DNA of 8,057 nucleotides, from NCBI GenBank assembly GCA_013695175.1, contig JACDAZ010000268.1, forward strand, positions 1-8,057. The letters run 5' to 3'. The stretch comes from Flavisolibacter sp. (GTDB taxonomy: Bacteria; Bacteroidota; Bacteroidia; Chitinophagales; Chitinophagaceae). Below the pieces are notes generated by a model. The model was not told the origin of the DNA. It was given only the letters and a program-made list of their open reading frames with translations, and made no database searches. Positions within the stretch are counted from its first letter, which is position 1, and each line of letters opens with the position of its first letter. Below, piece after piece: positions 6,267 to 8,057 of the stretch. A program made the position numbers and the translations under genes.

Positions 6267-7274
6267 ATGCAACCGATACAGGAAATATTCCCTGAACTTT
6301 CTAAGCCTAAACGAATTACAATCACCATGCATCAGAAACCTGATGCCGATGCCATGGGAAGTGCATTAGGATTATACCATATTTTAGTGCAGCTTGGGCA
6401 CGAGGTGCTTGTGATTTCTCCAACGAATTGGGCAAGATGGTTAAACTGGATGGAAGGTGTTGATGAAGTTTTAGATTACGAGCTGCATAAAACAAAAGCA
6501 GATGAATTTTTAAATACTACAGATTGGCTTTTTTGCCTTGACTTTAACCATCTTGACAGAACAAAATCCCTTGCTAAAAAATTGAATGAAATAAACTGCA
6601 TTAAAATATTAATAGACCATCACCAGGAGCCTGATCTTCAAACATTTAATTATGGTGAAACTAATACCACTAAAAGTTCTACCTGCGAAATGGTGTATGA
6701 TTTTATAGTGCATTCGGGCAACAGAGATAAGATAAACAAATATGTAAGCGAATGCCTTTATGCAGGTGTAGTTGCCGATACCGGTTCTTTTCGTTTCTCT
6801 TCCACATTAGCCAGTGTACACCATATGGTGGGTTATTTAAAAGAGCAGGGGCTGGAGCATACGAAGGTACATGAAGCTTTATATGATAATTTCCATGAAA
6901 ACAAACTTCGTTTCCTTGGACATGTACTTTCAAACCGTATGGAGGTGTTATATGAATATAATACGGCCATGATCAGCATACCAAAAACTGATATTTTAAA
7001 ATATGATATCAAAACGGGGGATACAGAAGGTTTGGTTAATTATCCCTTATCTATTGAAGGCATCAAGTTAGTTGGGTTGGTTATTGACAGGGACCAGGAA
7101 AGAAAATGGTCTTTTAGAAGCAAAGGACAATTTGATTGTAACACCTTTGCAAGAAAATATTTTGAAGGCGGGGGTCATTTTAATGCTTCTGGTGGCAGGG
7201 ACAGCGAAAATCTTAATGTAACAGTAAATAAATTCAAACAGGCAATTTCTGAAAATAAAACTCTTTTACAATAA
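6267..7274 (+). CDS. nrnA: DHH/DHHA1 phosphoesterase, NrnA-like nanoRNase / pAp phosphatase
   Basis: A 335-residue cytoplasmic phosphoesterase. Proteins of this type degrade 2-5 nt RNA fragments to mononucleotides and dephosphorylate 3'-phosphoadenosine 5'-phosphate, using Mn2+. The DHH domain has all expected metal ligands: HQKPDADAMGS (22-32, with His22, Asp26 and Asp28), LDFNHLDR (91-98, Asp92), IDHH (116-119, the family signature) and VVADTGSFRF (168-177, Asp171). The DHHA1 substrate domain follows, with FRSKG (283-287) and GGGHFNASGG (301-310). Length fits NrnA (about 310-340 aa). Start ATG 6267 is fixed by a promoter only 10 nt upstream. The FKBP lipoprotein gene begins 10 nt after the stop, so the two are probably co-transcribed. 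In many Bacteroidota, from memory, a DHH phosphoesterase gene neighbours an FKBP gene. Which activity dominates, nanoRNase, pAp phosphatase or another small phosphodiester, cannot be told from sequence. Confidence 0.88.
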   Translation: MQPIQEIFPELSKPKRITITMHQKPDADAMGSALGLYHILVQLGHEVLVISPTNWARWLNWMEGVDEVLDYELHKTKADEFLNTTDWLFCLDFNHLDRTKSLAKKLNEINCIKILIDHHQEPDLQTFNYGETNTTKSSTCEMVYDFIVHSGNRDKINKYVSECLYAGVVADTGSFRFSSTLASVHHMVGYLKEQGLEHTKVHEALYDNFHENKLRFLGHVLSNRMEVLYEYNTAMISIPKTDILKYDIKTGDTEGLVNYPLSIEGIKLVGLVIDRDQERKWSFRSKGQFDCNTFARKYFEGGGHFNASGGRDSENLNVTVNKFKQAISENKTLLQ

Positions 7275-7284
7275 AAACACAATA

Positions 7285-8057
7285 ATGCAACTTAAACATT
7301 TATTCATTGCAGCCGGATTTGCTTTATTAGCAATTGGTTGTGGTAAAGTAGATTTCAAAAAAACCAAGGGTGGTATGCCTTACAAACTTTATCCCAGTAA
7401 GCAAGGAGCAAAAATTACTGAAGGCAAGTTTATAAAAGCCCATGTAACACAAAAAATTAAAGACAGCGTAGTATTTACAACATATAACAGCCTGCCTGTT
7501 TATTTTCCCTACCAGGAGAGTAATAACAGTTATGATATTTCGGAACTATTTCCTCTTTTAAAAGAAGGTGATAGTGTTTATGCTGTACAGGTAATGGATA
7601 CTTTCATGAAAAGAAATCCTGAAATGATGGCCCAGTCCCCTTATAAAAAAGATGATAAAATCACTACTACATTAAAAATTTTAAAAGTTTTTGATACACA
7701 AGAGCAATACCAGCAGGATGAGGAAAAAGAAAGAACTGCCTTGCTGACCAAAGAAGATGCAGATGTGAAAGCATATCTATCAAAAAATAATGTAAATGAT
7801 GCTCAAAAAACAGGACAAGGTACTTATGTACAGGTTTTGGAAAAAGGTAGTGGGGCACCTGTAGAAGCTGGTAAATATGTAACTGTTATGTATAGAGGGC
7901 AAACCTTTGGAGGCACTGTGTTCGATACCAATATGGATGATACCAAGGGACACACTGAACCTTTAGGTTTTATGGTTGGTGTAGGACAAATGATTAAAGG
8001 ATTTGATGAAGGTGTACAATTACTAAATGCGGGTGGCAAAGCACGAATTTATATTCC
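7285..8057 (+). CDS. FKBP-type peptidyl-prolyl isomerase lipoprotein (3' end beyond window)
   Basis: Partial: 257 codons are visible and the frame is open at the right edge. A lipoprotein signal peptide ends LLAIGC, with Cys19 the lipidated residue, so the protein should be anchored in the envelope facing the periplasm, perhaps in the outer membrane. Residues about 30-136 look like a degenerate FKBP-like module (KDSVVFTTY, LLKEGDSVYAVQV, KITTTLKILKVFD). A charged helical linker (137-168) follows, then a canonical FKBP domain from about 180: YVTVMYRGQTFGGTVFDTN (198-216) and VGVGQMIKGFDEG (231-243), cut at KARIYI. Key FKBP12 positions map to Tyr203, Phe213, Asp214, Ile237 and Phe240, with Phe in place of the usual active-site Trp. 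It likely catalyses proline isomerisation or chaperones exported proteins. GldI, a gliding-motility lipoprotein of this class, is a shorter relative, but I would not assign that name here. It is the second gene of the nrnA operon. Confidence 0.9.
   Translation, partial: MQLKHLFIAAGFALLAIGCGKVDFKKTKGGMPYKLYPSKQGAKITEGKFIKAHVTQKIKDSVVFTTYNSLPVYFPYQESNNSYDISELFPLLKEGDSVYAVQVMDTFMKRNPEMMAQSPYKKDDKITTTLKILKVFDTQEQYQQDEEKERTALLTKEDADVKAYLSKNNVNDAQKTGQGTYVQVLEKGSGAPVEAGKYVTVMYRGQTFGGTVFDTNMDDTKGHTEPLGFMVGVGQMIKGFDEGVQLLNAGGKARIYI

Noticed and set aside
7667..8039. Two minus-strand open frames opposite the FKBP gene
   Set aside because: The plus-strand frame has a lipobox and clear FKBP motifs across the same bases; the antisense frames have no recognisable content.

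Overview
The window looks like ordinary chromosomal DNA from a member of the Bacteroidota, most likely Chitinophagaceae or a close relative. Three things point there: the AT-rich composition, the lack of Shine-Dalgarno sequences at nearly every start, and several TAnnTTTG-type -7 promoter elements of the kind used by the Bacteroidota primary sigma factor. The protein families agree: a K+-dependent membrane pyrophosphatase of the Flavobacterium type, a PagL-like outer-membrane protein with a C-terminal extension, and an FKBP lipoprotein with two FKBP-like modules. The family-level placement is an inference.

Layout. (1) 30-962 (+): pfkB, a PfkB-family 6-phosphofructokinase. It converges on (2) hppA, a large membrane pyrophosphatase at 1038-3260 (-). 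Between them lie a shared bidirectional hairpin terminator and a perfect 21-bp tandem duplication that covers the hppA stop codon. (3) 3372-4166 (-): a class I SAM-dependent methyltransferase with its own promoter. (4) 4240-5361 (+), divergent from it: a PagL-like lipid A deacylase/acyloxyacyl hydrolase family protein with a signal peptide. (5) A bidirectional terminator, then a 79-aa unknown protein at 5399-5638 (-). (6) 5758-5967 (+): a 69-aa disordered, aromatic-free unknown protein. (7) 5968-6248: a non-coding stretch with a strong bidirectional terminator and a well-formed promoter for (8) an apparent two-gene operon, an NrnA-like DHH/DHHA1 phosphoesterase (6267-7274) followed 10 nt later by an FKBP-type prolyl isomerase lipoprotein (7285 onward). 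The lipoprotein gene runs off the right edge.

How the genes relate. Most units look like independent housekeeping genes: glycolysis, PPi-driven ion pumping, envelope lipid modification, nanoRNA/pAp turnover and periplasmic protein folding. No phage, transposon, CRISPR, defence or biosynthetic cluster is visible, and I found no previously undescribed multi-gene system. The points most worth checking are at residue and site level: the coupling glutamate of the pyrophosphatase, which sits in the TM5 region and not TM6; Asn at the aligned catalytic Glu position of the PagL-like protein; the stop-codon duplication in hppA; and an inverted repeat built into the nrnA promoter.
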